A program made the position numbers and the translations under genes. Below the pieces are notes generated by a model. The model had not been told where the DNA came from. It ran no database searches and saw nothing but the letters and a program-made list of their open reading frames with translations. This document shows positions 17,999 to 27,433 of a stretch of 64,000 nucleotides of DNA, in pieces. Origin of the DNA: Kangiella sp. TOML190 (GTDB lineage: Bacteria > Pseudomonadota > Gammaproteobacteria > Enterobacterales > Kangiellaceae); the NCBI RefSeq assembly GCF_023706045.1, contig NZ_BQYL01000001.1, positions 682,001 through 746,000 of the forward strand. Reading direction: 5' to 3'. Position 1 is the stretch's first letter, and the number at the start of each line of letters is the position of its first letter.

Positions 17999-18022
17999 AC
18001 TGTCATCGCTTATTAATACCCA

Positions 18023-18700
18023 TTAACTGTAATATTTACCCAAACAGGATTGGGTTACATCACCAATCAAGCGTAAAAATAAAGTCCCCATGTCGGCAGT
18101 AAATAAATTAGCATCCTTACTACCCAATACCAGCACGCCCAGCTCTGCTCCTTCACCTAGCGGAATAAGCGCGTAAGACTGAATATTTCTATCGCCATCA
18201 AAAAGTTGCGCGGTACTATCTGTAACGCGACCACACACTGGCTCTTCAGTAATAAATTTTTGTTCCGTTAATTGCTGAATGGTGTAAAGATCACCATAGT
18301 TAACATGATTTAAAGTACCACTGGGATCAAACAACCAAATACGACTAGTATCAATAGCGAATTTATCGTTAAGTTGCGCTAATAAATTATCCACCAATTC
18401 TTGCTCCGAGCGAGCTTCAATTAAAGCCACCGTTAAGCCAGTGGCTTTTAATAACAATTGGCTATTTTCAGTCGCGGTTTTAAGCATGACTTCTAGCTGC
18501 GCGTTTAATTTTTGTTGGCGCTCTCGCAAGTTCAAAATTTGCTTTTCAACCAATGATACAGAACCATAAACATTATGATGCAAACGCATACTGTGCAGCA
18601 ATTCATCATGGTCATGAAAAAAATCAGGATTTTGTTTTAAATATTCAACGATCTTTTCTTCAATGATGCCGTTACGCGGCTGTCGTAGTTTTGAATTCAT
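18023..18700 (-). CDS. DUF484 family protein (YigA-like)
   Basis: A 225-aa cytoplasmic protein of the DUF484 family: N-terminal helical part with IVEYLKQNPDFFHDHDELL, a short coiled coil (about 55-85, LVEKQILNLRERQQKL), then a GAF-like domain ending in LGVLVLGSKDANLF. Its function is unestablished; GAF-like folds often sense small ligands. The gene sits between dapF and xerC as in many Gammaproteobacteria and overlaps dapF by four bases. E. coli yigA occupies the same slot. Confidence 0.9.
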   Translation of the reverse strand: MNSKLRQPRNGIIEEKIVEYLKQNPDFFHDHDELLHSMRLHHNVYGSVSLVEKQILNLRERQQKLNAQLEVMLKTATENSQLLLKATGLTVALIEARSEQELVDNLLAQLNDKFAIDTSRIWLFDPSGTLNHVNYGDLYTIQQLTEQKFITEEPVCGRVTDSTAQLFDGDRNIQSYALIPLGEGAELGVLVLGSKDANLFTADMGTLFLRLIGDVTQSCLGKYYS

Positions 18701-19539
18701 AGTTCTATTTGCCCTTCATATACCCATTTGGCTGAACCGGTCATAGACACATTATTTTGATCTTGGTTGCTTTGACCATGCCATTCAATCCACAAATTAC
18801 CACCTGGCAGGGTAACTTTCACTTTCTTTTCGGTTAATTGATTTAGTCGACTCACCACCATCGCAGCACAAGCTCCAGTGCCACAAGCCAGCGTTTCGCC
18901 TACCCCCCTCTCATAAACCCGCAATTTAATATGTTCACGATCCACGATCTGCATAAAGCCTACATTGGCTTGCTGCGGAAAATAACTGTGCTCACTCATC
19001 GCCTGCCCAACTTTTTCGACATTAAAGGTTTCTAAATTGTCCACCTTAATAACGCAGTGCGGATTGCCCATCGACAAAGCGCCCACTTGGTATCGAATGC
19101 CTGCAGCTTCTAACCCATAATTAGTCGACTTTTGTGCATAACGCAAAGGGATCTGCTCAGGCTCAAAGCGCGGCGCTCCCATATTGATGGTGATCAAACC
19201 GCTATCTTCTAGCAGCGCCTGCATCATCGCCGTATTAGTCGATAAAGATAGTTCTTTTTTCCAACTTAAGCCCCGCTGCCTAACGTATTTAGCCACACAG
19301 CGAGCGCCATTACCGCAATGACCCGCTTCGCTTCCATCAGCATTGAAAATCCTGAAATGGAAATCTGCTGCGGGATGTTGCGGCGGCTCGATCAACAATA
19401 GCTGATCAAAACCAATCCCAAAATTGCGATGACTCAAGCGAGCGATCTGAGCCTTGTTTAGGTAAACAGGCTGATTGATGCCATCAACCACCATAAAATC
19501 ATTGCCCAGCCCATGCATCTTACTAAAGTGCAGCAGCAT
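18697..19539 (-). CDS. dapF: Diaminopimelate epimerase
   Basis: Converts LL- to meso-diaminopimelate for lysine and peptidoglycan synthesis. The paired catalytic cysteines are Cys75 (GHCGNGARC) and Cys219 (LACGTGACA); FSKMHGLGNDF at the N-terminus is a family signature, and 280 aa is normal length. I chose ATG at 19539, preceded by a G-rich site, over the TTG codon immediately before it. Its start lies inside the last codons of lptM and its end overlaps the DUF484 gene, so this block is tightly coupled. Confidence 0.97.
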   Translation of the reverse strand: MLLHFSKMHGLGNDFMVVDGINQPVYLNKAQIARLSHRNFGIGFDQLLLIEPPQHPAADFHFRIFNADGSEAGHCGNGARCVAKYVRQRGLSWKKELSLSTNTAMMQALLEDSGLITINMGAPRFEPEQIPLRYAQKSTNYGLEAAGIRYQVGALSMGNPHCVIKVDNLETFNVEKVGQAMSEHSYFPQQANVGFMQIVDREHIKLRVYERGVGETLACGTGACAAMVVSRLNQLTEKKVKVTLPGGNLWIEWHGQSNQDQNNVSMTGSAKWVYEGQIEL

Positions 19540-19720
19540 CAAAGCCCCCTTCGGTTGGGGCTAACAAAGGCACAGCTGCCGATTTAGAGACAGCTACCGA
19601 CAAACCACTTTGCTCTGGCTCTGGAGCCGGATGACGCAAAGGGCCCTTCTGGCCGCAACCACTAACTAGGATGGCCAACAAAACTAAAGTTCCGAAGACT
19701 CTAACGGATGATTTTTTCAT
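19523..19720 (-). CDS. lptM: Small lipoprotein LptM (YifL)
   Basis: A 65-aa lipoprotein with signal MKKSSVRVFGTLVLLAILVSGC and lipidated Cys followed by the hallmark GQKGPL. LptM helps assembly of the LptD/LptE lipopolysaccharide translocon in the outer membrane. The rest is Pro/Ala/Ser-rich and low in complexity, as usual. Position directly before dapF matches the enterobacterial order. The start chosen puts Lys-Lys at positions 2-3; a codon five residues upstream is less likely. It overlaps dapF by about 17 bases. Confidence 0.9.
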   Translation of the reverse strand: MKKSSVRVFGTLVLLAILVSGCGQKGPLRHPAPEPEQSGLSVAVSKSAAVPLLAPTEGGFDAAAL

Positions 19721-19851
19721 GATGTTCGAACACAATCTTTATTGCCGTTATCTTGCATGAGCTTGGCTTTATCTGCAAGATAAGTTTACAATTCACCCCT
19801 AGTAGCGCCTTCAAGTTACAACCTTTAGCCCCAGAATTATAGACTGAGCCA

Positions 19852-20193
19852 ATGAACAGCCACGAATACCACCAAAAAATTGAAGCCACCTTATTAGCCA
19901 TTGAAGAAGCGATGGAAACCATGATCCAAGAAACCGATATGGATATCGATTACGAAACTGGTGGTGGGATCCTAACCATCAGCCTTGGTGCTGGTGGTAA
20001 ATTGATCTTAAATCAACAAGCGCCACTCCAACAGCTTTGGCTGGCGGCAAAAAGTGGTGGCTATCATTTAGATTGGAACCCAGCGATCAACCAATGGCAA
20101 ACCGATCGCGATGGCGAACCGCTCGATATCCTATTTAATCGGGTTTTTACCGAGCAAACGGGGGTCGAAGCGCATATTGTTATCGAAATATAG
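19852..20193 (+). CDS. cyaY: Iron-sulfur cluster assembly protein CyaY (frataxin)
   Basis: A 113-aa frataxin homologue, length typical. The acidic first helix (EYHQKIEATLLAIEEAMETM) supplies iron-binding carboxylates, followed by the beta-sheet core with GGILTISLGAGGKLILNQQ, HLDW and the closing LDILFNRVFTEQTG. CyaY regulates cysteine desulfurase IscS in Fe-S cluster assembly. It is divergent from lptM, as cyaY is in E. coli; the shared 131-bp gap should contain both promoters. Confidence 0.95.
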   Translation: MNSHEYHQKIEATLLAIEEAMETMIQETDMDIDYETGGGILTISLGAGGKLILNQQAPLQQLWLAAKSGGYHLDWNPAINQWQTDRDGEPLDILFNRVFTEQTGVEAHIVIEI

Positions 20194-20237
20194 GTTGCCG
20201 ATACCCAAAACAAAATCCTCTAACCCTAATTATTGCT

Positions 20238-20915
20238 ATGACTGATACCAGCGAACTACTACCCTGCGAGATTATCGCACCACAAAGCACCCACCAAGCC
20301 AGTGTTATTTGGCTGCACGGCCTTGGAGCTGATGGCAATGACTTTAAGCCGATAGTGCCAGAGCTGAAATTACCCACCGAGCTCGGGATCAAGTTTATCT
20401 TTCCTCATGCACCAGTAATGCCCGTAACTATTAACAATGGCTATCCGATGCGTGCTTGGTACGATATCCGCAATGCCGATCTATCCCAGCGCGAAGATGG
20501 CGATGGGGTGCAAAAATCTGCTGGACAAGTGATGGCTTTGCTACAAGCAGAGTTAGACGCGGGCATTGCGCCTGAAAAGATAATCTTGGCTGGTTTTTCT
20601 CAAGGCGGCGCTGTAGCTTTGCATTTAGCCACTCGACTAACTTTCAAAATTGGTGGCATTATTGCTCTCTCCACCTACCTGACTCAAGCCGATAAACTCG
20701 CTCAAGAGATGACCAGCGCCAATCTTGAAACTGCTATTTTTATGGCACACGGTTCGCAAGATCCGGTGGTACCGATACAAAGAGCCCAAATAAGCGCTAA
20801 AACCTTGGCCGATAACGGCTACCAGATCCTATGGCAGGACTACCCGATGCCGCATGCGGTCTGTGCTGAAGAAATCCAAGCCATTAGCCAATATCTGCAA
20901 CAACAGCTGGCTTAA
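20238..20915 (+). CDS. Carboxylesterase (phospholipase/carboxylesterase family)
   Basis: A 225-aa cytoplasmic alpha/beta hydrolase of the LYPLA/EstB type. The nucleophile elbow is GFSQGG (about residues 114-119), the acid is in SQDPVVP and the His in PMPHAVCAEE; VIWLHGLGADGNDF forms the oxyanion-hole loop. Such enzymes hydrolyse short-chain carboxylic esters; some bacterial members act on acylated proteins or thioesters. No signal peptide. It lies 45 bp after cyaY and 70 bp before algZ; a shared transcript is possible but not shown. Confidence 0.93.
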   Translation: MTDTSELLPCEIIAPQSTHQASVIWLHGLGADGNDFKPIVPELKLPTELGIKFIFPHAPVMPVTINNGYPMRAWYDIRNADLSQREDGDGVQKSAGQVMALLQAELDAGIAPEKIILAGFSQGGAVALHLATRLTFKIGGIIALSTYLTQADKLAQEMTSANLETAIFMAHGSQDPVVPIQRAQISAKTLADNGYQILWQDYPMPHAVCAEEIQAISQYLQQQLA

Positions 20916-20986
20916 ATTATTGTAACTTAGTAGCCAATGGTTTGATTTTATTGGCATTTTTTGTTGATTTAAGCCACTATTAGCTT

Positions 20987-22015
20987 ATGAAGCATGAAAT
21001 GCCACAAATGGCTGAGCTGCCAGACTTTTGTCGAGCCAGTATTCTTTATTTAACCATAATAGCCAGCCTGCTGCTTGCCGCACTGATGGCCTTTTTAGGT
21101 ACAAACTGGCGCAGCAATTATTGGCTCAGCTTTTCGTCCTTTGCCCTGTTTAACCTCTGGACGGCCGTGTCTAGTGTTGGCATCCTGTGCTTTATCAAGC
21201 GCTATTTTGGGCAAATGACGCTGCGACGCTTTTCTAACTTAGCAGTGCTTATCACCACCAGCATTAGCATTATCTTTAGTCTTTTGCTGCAATGGTACTT
21301 GGATCAAACCATCACATTGGATTTTTTGCTGCGCAATGGCGCTATTGCCTTGATTGTCAGCGGCGTTTTCTTTCGCTATTACTTTTTACAGCAACAATCG
21401 TTACTGCAAATCCAATCAGAAGCTGAGGCTCGAGTGCAAGCGCTGCAGTCGCGCATTCGCCCCCACTTTCTGTTTAATAGCTTAAATACGCTAGCCAATA
21501 TGGCGACTATCGATCCTGATAAGACCGAAGAATCCATTCTCGATCTGGCGGATATTTTCCGCGCCAGTATGCAAAGGGCCGACAAACTGATCCCTTTTGC
21601 CGAAGAACAGCAACTGTGCGAGCAATACCTTAAGCTGGAAAAACAGCGTCTAGGCGACAAGCTGCAATACCAATGGCAAACTGACACCATTGCGCCAGAA
21701 TTGCCTTTCCCACCTTTATTACTCCAGCCGATAATCGAAAATGCGGTCTATCATGGCGTCCAACATCGACAAGCTGGCGGCGAGATCCTCATTACCGGTG
21801 TCAGCGCCAAAAACCATGTGCAACTGGAAGTGACCAATCCGCTACCGACCACGCAAGCCAGTTTACACAAAGGCAATTCGTTGGCACTGCGCAATATTCG
21901 CCAACGGCTTGAGGTGCTCTATCAAGGACGCGCCCACTTGAGCTATCATAGCTCCAATGATAGCTTTTATTGTCGAATCAAAATTCCAAAGCGGCAGGCT
22001 TTGGAGTTTGAGTAA
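20987..22015 (+). CDS. algZ: Sensor histidine kinase, LytS/AlgZ type
   Basis: A 342-aa membrane sensor kinase. About four hydrophobic segments occupy residues 18-130, followed by a coiled segment and the His_kinase (LytS-like) domain with phosphoacceptor His160 in RPHFLFNSLNTL; the N-box is LLQPIIENAVYHGVQH and the G region RNIRQRLEVLY. AlgZ/FimS is the partner of AlgR. The order algZ-algR-hemC-hemD matches Pseudomonas. There alginate and twitching motility are controlled; the target here is unknown. It ends 21 bp before the regulator gene. Confidence 0.92.
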   Translation: MKHEMPQMAELPDFCRASILYLTIIASLLLAALMAFLGTNWRSNYWLSFSSFALFNLWTAVSSVGILCFIKRYFGQMTLRRFSNLAVLITTSISIIFSLLLQWYLDQTITLDFLLRNGAIALIVSGVFFRYYFLQQQSLLQIQSEAEARVQALQSRIRPHFLFNSLNTLANMATIDPDKTEESILDLADIFRASMQRADKLIPFAEEQQLCEQYLKLEKQRLGDKLQYQWQTDTIAPELPFPPLLLQPIIENAVYHGVQHRQAGGEILITGVSAKNHVQLEVTNPLPTTQASLHKGNSLALRNIRQRLEVLYQGRAHLSYHSSNDSFYCRIKIPKRQALEFE

Positions 22016-22036
22016 TCACTCTCAAAGGGAGTCTTG

Positions 22037-22732
22037 ATGACAAAAATCAGCGCGCTTATAGTTGACGATGAACAGCCAGCCAGAGAGCGACTGACTCGTC
22101 TGATCAATCCGATCCAAGCGATTGATCTGATTGGTGAAGCCGATAGCGCCGATGCAGCTTTAGCAATGATTGCAAAACATCAGCCGCAACTTATTTTTCT
22201 TGATATTTCCATGCCCAGCATGAGCGGAATTCAACTAGCGGAAACGCTGCGGCAACAAGCTAACACTGCTAAAATTATCTTCACCACCGCTTTTGACGAA
22301 TACGCACTGGATGCTTTTGACGTTAGCGCTAGCGATTATCTGCTCAAACCGATCCGCCGTGAGCGGCTACTTGAAGCCATAAAAAAGGTATTGCCGGAAC
22401 CCAAAGAAGACGCATTTATTGTGATTAAGGATGCCAAAACTACCCGAAAGATTGCCCTAAATGACATTATCTTCTTGCACGCTGACCAGAAATATACCGA
22501 GGTATACCTTAGTCATACTAGCTATCTCACTTCCGACAGCCTCAAGGAGTTTGAGCAGAATTTTTCCGGCTATTTTTTAAGAATCCATCGCTCGACTTTG
22601 GTTAACCGAAACTTTCTCAAAGGCTTTGAGCAGCACAAAAGTGGTATGTTTGTAACCCTGAATGATACCGACAAAACTCCCGAAGTCAGTCGCCGTCATC
22701 AAGCTGAAGTACGCAAATTTTTTAGTCGTTAA
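22037..22732 (+). CDS. algR: LytTR-family response regulator, AlgR type
   Basis: A 231-aa regulator: receiver domain (1-120) with Asp56 as phosphorylation site in FLDISMPSMSG, acidic pair in IVDDE and Lys in DYLLKPI; then a LytTR DNA-binding domain (about 130-231) with FLHADQKYTEVYL and FLRIHRSTLVNRNFL. I chose ATG at 22037 with AAGGGAG upstream over the TTG just before it. It is the partner of the LytS-like kinase immediately upstream. It is followed by a 112-bp gap before hemC, which likely carries a hem promoter. Confidence 0.94.
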   Translation: MTKISALIVDDEQPARERLTRLINPIQAIDLIGEADSADAALAMIAKHQPQLIFLDISMPSMSGIQLAETLRQQANTAKIIFTTAFDEYALDAFDVSASDYLLKPIRRERLLEAIKKVLPEPKEDAFIVIKDAKTTRKIALNDIIFLHADQKYTEVYLSHTSYLTSDSLKEFEQNFSGYFLRIHRSTLVNRNFLKGFEQHKSGMFVTLNDTDKTPEVSRRHQAEVRKFFSR

Positions 22733-22844
22733 TCGCATTAGACTCTTCCATCAAACCTCGGTATCAAACCTTAGTGTCAAGCTCGGTTGAAACTGTGCTA
22801 AAATCCGCTTAACTTTACTACTAAAAATCAGTCCAACAAGCTTC

Positions 22845-23813
22845 ATGCCAATCAAGCAACTACGAATCGCCACTCGCCAGAGCCCGCTCGCACTATGGCA
22901 AGCAGGATATGTACAATCGCGTCTACAACAACTTTATCCAGACTTATCGGTGGTGCTGGTTCCCATGACCACTCAAGGCGATAAAATTTTAGGCACGCCC
23001 TTAACTAAAATTGGCGGTAAAGGTTTATTCGTAAAAGAATTAGAGCAAGCAATGCTCGACGATAAGGCAGACATAGCAGTTCATTCCATGAAAGATGTTC
23101 CCTATCGCTTTCCACAAGGTTTAGAGCTTAAAGTTATTTGTGAGCGCGAAGATCCGACCGACGCTTTCGTCTCTAATCGCTATCAAGATTTAGCAGAATT
23201 ACCCGTCGGAGCGGTGGTTGGCACTTCCAGTATGCGCCGCAAAGTTCAACTACTTCGGTTTAGACCCGATCTTGAAATCAAGGATTTGCGCGGCAATGTC
23301 GGAACTCGCTTATCGAAACTGGATAATGAAGAATACGACGCTATCATTTTAGCTAGCGCTGGCCTTAAACGCTTAGGCCTAAGCGAGCGGATCAGTAGCG
23401 CTATCTCGCCAGAGCAAATGTTGCCAGCGCCAGGGCAAGGAGCCGTTGGTATTGAAGCTCGTACCAATGAACCTGAGCTGGATGACTTATTAGCACCATT
23501 AATCGATAAGGATACTCAGCTCAGAGTAGCAGCCGAGCGGTGCATTACGGAAACCTTGCAAGCTAGCTGCCAAGTACCAGTCGCCGCCTTTGCGACTATT
23601 GATAAAACGCAAGAAGAGCGACTTTCGCTCAAGGCTTTAGTGGGTGGTCGCGATCAAATTATCATTACCGCCGCAGCGAATGGCGATAAAAAAGATGCGC
23701 TAAAGATAGGCAATCAAGTAGCGCACCAATTGCTCGAACAAGGCGCCAAAAACTTAATGCAGTCTTATCTCGCAACTACTGAGCAAACAACTACTGACAG
23801 TAGTCATGAGTAA
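22845..23813 (+). CDS. hemC: Porphobilinogen deaminase (hydroxymethylbilane synthase)
   Basis: Polymerises four porphobilinogens into hydroxymethylbilane in heme synthesis. Cys242 in [10 protein letters not shown] carries the dipyrromethane cofactor; [37 protein letters not shown] and [12 protein letters not shown] are family signatures. Length 322 aa is slightly above E. coli (313 aa) owing to a short acidic tail. It overlaps the next gene by eight bases, so hemC-hemDX-hemY is one coupled operon. Confidence 0.98.
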   Translation: MPIKQLRIATRQSPLALWQAGYVQSRLQQLYPDLSVVLVPMTTQGDKILGTPLTKIGGKGLFVKELEQAMLDDKADIAVHSMKDVPYRFPQGLELKVICEREDPTDAFVSNRYQDLAELPVGAVVGTSSMRRKVQLLRFRPDLEIKDLRGNVGTRLSKLDNEEYDAIILASAGLKRLGLSERISSAISPEQMLPAPGQGAVGIEARTNEPELDDLLAPLIDKDTQLRVAAERCITETLQASCQVPVAAFATIDKTQEERLSLKALVGGRDQIIITAAANGDKKDALKIGNQVAHQLLEQGAKNLMQSYLATTEQTTTDSSHE

Positions 23814-25905
23814 CCGCAATTTCTCCATTCTTATTACTCGGCCCGAGCCCTACGCTTCGCAGGCGGAACAGCTTTTTAGCGCGAATGACTTTAGCGCCTA
23901 TGCTACCCCCCTAATCGATTTTGCCCCCAAAGAATTTGATTCTGACTTGGCTAGCGAGGCCGATCTGGTGATTTTTATCAGCCAACAAGCGGTTAACTTT
24001 TTTCTTGATGCTGCTTCCCATGATCCTCAAGAAACCATAGCTCTACTGAAACAAAAGCCCATTATTGCCGTTGGCCAAGCCACCCAGCAAGCACTAGCAA
24101 CAGCAGGCATTGAAGCACAGATACCCGCAACCGCGAATAGCGAAGGTATTTTAGCGCTGGTTGCAAAACTGGCCGAGCCAGAGCAGAAAATTGCTTTAGT
24201 TCGCGGTAATCAGGGGCGCAAGCTACTCGAGCAAAAATTGCCTGAGAACTATTCTTTAGCCGTATTAGAAGTCTATCAACGACTGGTAGTCGCCCAAGAG
24301 TTCCCTAAATTGGCTGCGCCCAAAGCTATACTTATCACCAGCGAGCAAGTTTTAAGTTTGGTCACAGAGCAGCTGGCAAGAAAAGAAACTGCTCAGCTGC
24401 AAAATTCTGCAAAATCTTCAAAACATGACTTTGCATACCTCTGTGCAAGCGACAGAATAAGGGATAAAGCACAACAATTGGGGCTCACAAATTGTTATAC
24501 TGCGGCTAGTGCCAGTAACCAAGACTTGCTAGAAGCAGCATTTGCATGGCGCCAGCAACAACTTAAACAACAAGAGCGTGAGCGACACGCAGATCAACCA
24601 CTAGAATTACAGAGAGCGACTATGAGCGAATCCGAAAACCAAGCCGACGAATTGATCGAAGCTTTAGAGATTGAAGAGCAAGAAGTTGCTTCCGAACCTC
24701 CTCAGAAAAAGTCCTCACCTTTAAAGTGGCTACTAGCGCTTATTGTCATTGCTGCGCTTGCTTACGGCGGCTTTTGGCTGTGGCAACAATGGCAAGCCAT
24801 GCAGGCAGTACAACAAGACAATTCTCGACTAGTAGAACTTGAAAAATCACAACAATCGCAAAGCCAGCAGCTTAGTCAGTTGCGCAACAGCCTTAGTCAA
24901 CAACACACTCAGGCCGCACAACAAAGAACTGAATTAGAGCAACAAATAGAGCTATTGCAACAACAGCTGATCGCCAGCCAACGAAAATTTCAATCATTAA
25001 CTGCCGATATAGAAACTCAATCCACCAACTGGCAAATCGCTGAAGCAGAGTACTTAATTCGCCAAGCAGCACAAAAACTGCATTATTCCGACGACACTGA
25101 TTCAATTGTTGCTTTATTAGAAGCTGCCGACCAGCAACTATTATCCGTAGGCGACTCCAACTTATTAAGTCTAAGACGCGCCATCAGCAAGGATATTGCA
25201 CAGATCAAAAGTGTTGCCCCATTGGATATCGATACCATTTTAGTGAAACTCGATGCTGTAGAACTGCTACTGCCCCAATTAACTTTAGCCAGCGTGCAAT
25301 TGGGTAGCTTCTCTGAACAAACTGAACCGGAAGTAGCGGCGACCGCTCCTAGCGCTTGGCAAACCTTTAAAACCAATGTGCGCAATACTTTTAGCGATTA
25401 CTACAAAATTCATCACTATGATCAATCGGTCAAACCTTTTATTAATCCGCAGCAAGCCGATCTACTGGAGCAAAATCTGCGTCTTAATATACAGATGGCG
25501 CAACTAGCCGCGCTCAGACACCAACAAACGGCATACGATAAAGCGCTCAAAGAGTTATCCATATGGGTCAACGAATACTATCGCAGCGATTCAACTTCAA
25601 AAACTCTGTTAGAAAATTTAAAACAATTATCTCAGGCCAAAGTAGCAATAAGCTTACCCAATAAGATCGAATCTTTAAGTTTTATTAAACAAAGTCAGCA
25701 GCGCCAACTTAATCAATGGCTACAATCCGAACAAGTTGAAACTGCTAATAACAGCAACAAGCTTGCCGCAGCCGCAGATGAGTCAGAAGAAGAGGATGTA
25801 TTGGCTAACGATAACCATACTGGTGATATCGATCAAAAAATCCAAGATTCCATTAAACGACTCGAAGATAAGAAACCCGAAACAAACGACGGAGATCAAG
25901 AATGA
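23806..25905 (+). CDS. hemDX: Fused uroporphyrinogen-III synthase and HemX-like membrane protein
   Basis: One continuous 699-codon frame. Residues 1-255 are uroporphyrinogen-III synthase ([12 protein letters not shown] start, [33 protein letters not shown]), which closes the tetrapyrrole ring. Residues 273-699 are HemX: an acidic lead, one transmembrane helix (about 305-326), a Gln-rich coiled coil (330-395) and the HemX domain ([19 protein letters not shown]). E. coli encodes these separately. An in-frame ATG at 24622 with an AGAGAG stretch nearby opens precisely at the HemX N-terminus, so both fusion and separate HemX could be made. HemX function is not established. Confidence 0.93.
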   Translation: MSNRNFSILITRPEPYASQAEQLFSANDFSAYATPLIDFAPKEFDSDLASEADLVIFISQQAVNFFLDAASHDPQETIALLKQKPIIAVGQATQQALATAGIEAQIPATANSEGILALVAKLAEPEQKIALVRGNQGRKLLEQKLPENYSLAVLEVYQRLVVAQEFPKLAAPKAILITSEQVLSLVTEQLARKETAQLQNSAKSSKHDFAYLCASDRIRDKAQQLGLTNCYTAASASNQDLLEAAFAWRQQQLKQQERERHADQPLELQRATMSESENQADELIEALEIEEQEVASEPPQKKSSPLKWLLALIVIAALAYGGFWLWQQWQAMQAVQQDNSRLVELEKSQQSQSQQLSQLRNSLSQQHTQAAQQRTELEQQIELLQQQLIASQRKFQSLTADIETQSTNWQIAEAEYLIRQAAQKLHYSDDTDSIVALLEAADQQLLSVGDSNLLSLRRAISKDIAQIKSVAPLDIDTILVKLDAVELLLPQLTLASVQLGSFSEQTEPEVAATAPSAWQTFKTNVRNTFSDYYKIHHYDQSVKPFINPQQADLLEQNLRLNIQMAQLAALRHQQTAYDKALKELSIWVNEYYRSDSTSKTLLENLKQLSQAKVAISLPNKIESLSFIKQSQQRQLNQWLQSEQVETANNSNKLAAAADESEEEDVLANDNHTGDIDQKIQDSIKRLEDKKPETNDGDQE

Positions 25906-27089
25906 AGCTACGTTGGTATGTCATCATCGGGCTTTTTATTGGCCTACTCTCAGTACCCTTTATTCGTAATATTAAAGGCTCAACCTATATTTTATTCGAT
26001 AAAACCGCGATTGAATTTCAAAATTATTTCGCAGTGACTGTGTTAATGGTCGCTTTCCTATTAATTTGGTTTGGTTGGCTTCTGATCCGTTATTTACTCA
26101 AAGGCACCGATAAAACTTTAGGCTGGTTCGGCGGCCGAAAAGGCAGCAAAGCGCGCCAACAAACTATTGATGGCATGATTGCCTTATCCGAAGGCCACTG
26201 GCAAACGGCGGAAAACCTTTTAGCAAAAAGTGCTGTGACCAATGACACCAAGCTGATTAACTATTTAGGCGCGGCGCGCGCGGCGCAAAAACAAAGCGAT
26301 GTGAATAAACGTGATCACTTTTTAAAACTTGCCGTCCAGTCCGAACCAGATGCGCAAATGGCGGTTGGCTTAACCCAAGTTGAATTGCAAATCGAAAATT
26401 CAGAATATGAAAGTGCGCTAGCTGGTTTAAGCCACCTTCGCAGCATTAATCCAAACCATCCCTTTGTATTGACCCTGCTAAAAACCGTCTATACCAAGGT
26501 TGCAGACTGGAAATCCTTAATCGAATTGTTGCCCAAACTAAAAAAGCATCGGGTTTTAGACGAGCCAGAATTTGCCGAATTTGAACATGATGTTTGGCAA
26601 CAGCGCTTGCTCCGGGCCGCCGATAAAGGCTTGGATAAAATCGAATCTCTATGGCAACAAATGCCAAAGTCGCTCACGAAAGACAGCCAGCTCAACAGTA
26701 TCTATTGCCGTAGTCTACACCGATATCAACAAGACGAGTTGTCTGAATCACAAATCCGGCAGACTTTAAAACGCGACTGGAATAATGAATTAGTAGCCTT
26801 GTACGGACAACTAGAAAATCAAGATACCGGCAAGCAACTGGCAACTGCAGAGCAATGGCTCAAATCCCATCCGAACGATACGGTTCTACTAAATACCTTA
26901 GGCAAGCTGTCACTGAATCACCAAATTTGGGGCAAAGCAAAAAACTATCTTGAGCAAAGCTTAGCGATCAAACCTAGTTCCGAAGCCTACTTCTACTTGG
27001 CTAAAGCTTTTGAACACTTAGGGCATCCTATCAATGCGCAAGAAGCCTATCAAAAAGGATTAGCGTTACAGGTGTTAACACCACCTTAA
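25902..27089 (+). CDS. hemY: HemY-like membrane TPR protein of the hem operon
   Basis: A 395-aa inner-membrane protein with two N-terminal hydrophobic helices (about 5-22 and 43-66) and a cytoplasmic or periplasmic TPR-rich region (100-390). GRKGSKARQQTIDGMIALSEGHW is typical of the HemY N-terminal domain, and the terminal repeats (LNTLGKLSLNHQIWGKAKNYL) are TPR-like. This is the proteobacterial HemY of unknown function, not protoporphyrinogen oxidase. It overlaps hemDX as ATGA. A hairpin-plus-T-run terminator begins 38 bp past its stop. Confidence 0.93.
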   Translation: MKLRWYVIIGLFIGLLSVPFIRNIKGSTYILFDKTAIEFQNYFAVTVLMVAFLLIWFGWLLIRYLLKGTDKTLGWFGGRKGSKARQQTIDGMIALSEGHWQTAENLLAKSAVTNDTKLINYLGAARAAQKQSDVNKRDHFLKLAVQSEPDAQMAVGLTQVELQIENSEYESALAGLSHLRSINPNHPFVLTLLKTVYTKVADWKSLIELLPKLKKHRVLDEPEFAEFEHDVWQQRLLRAADKGLDKIESLWQQMPKSLTKDSQLNSIYCRSLHRYQQDELSESQIRQTLKRDWNNELVALYGQLENQDTGKQLATAEQWLKSHPNDTVLLNTLGKLSLNHQIWGKAKNYLEQSLAIKPSSEAYFYLAKAFEHLGHPINAQEAYQKGLALQVLTPP

Positions 27090-27100
27090 TTGACTTAAGG

Positions 27101-27340
27101 CTAAAGCTGTTTGATTTTTATGTTAAGGGTAGCTTTTGGCTGCCCTTTTTTTACTTGCTTATCGGCGACAGTTTCATCGTCCGTCAAGCGCTCCTTAAAA
27201 CCACAATCCACACATTCACGCACCGGAATATGGCGCACACTATTTCCTTTTACATCTTCTTCCCGATAAAACACCAACGAATCCATCGCACTGCATTTAG
27301 GGCAACGCGCTCCTGCGATAAATTGTTTTCTTAAGGACAT
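27101..27340 (-). CDS. yheV: YheV-family putative zinc-binding protein
   Basis: A 79-aa protein with two cysteine pairs, CPKC (about residues 13-16) and CVDCGF (about 42-45), forming a zinc ribbon. The opening SLRKQFIAGARCPKCSAMD and the length match the YheV (DUF2387) family, found widely in Gammaproteobacteria with unknown function. Convergent with hemY, 11 bp away; the hem terminator lies inside its 3' end. Confidence 0.9.
   Translation of the reverse strand: MSLRKQFIAGARCPKCSAMDSLVFYREEDVKGNSVRHIPVRECVDCGFKERLTDDETVADKQVKKGQPKATLNIKIKQL
27127..27152 (+). terminator. Intrinsic terminator of the hem operon
   Basis: A 7-bp stem GGGTAGC/GCTGCCC (one G-T pair) with a five-base loop is followed by seven T residues at 27146-27152, reading on the + strand. 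It lies within the last codons of the convergent YheV-like gene and would end the hemC-hemDX-hemY transcript. Confidence 0.8.
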
Positions 27341-27433
27341 AGTTTCCTGCTTCAGGCTGATTGTATTTCCAATGGCTTTGCTTTAAGGTTTACGGACGAT
27401 TAACTTACGATAATTTTAGGTCCAGTAGCCCAC

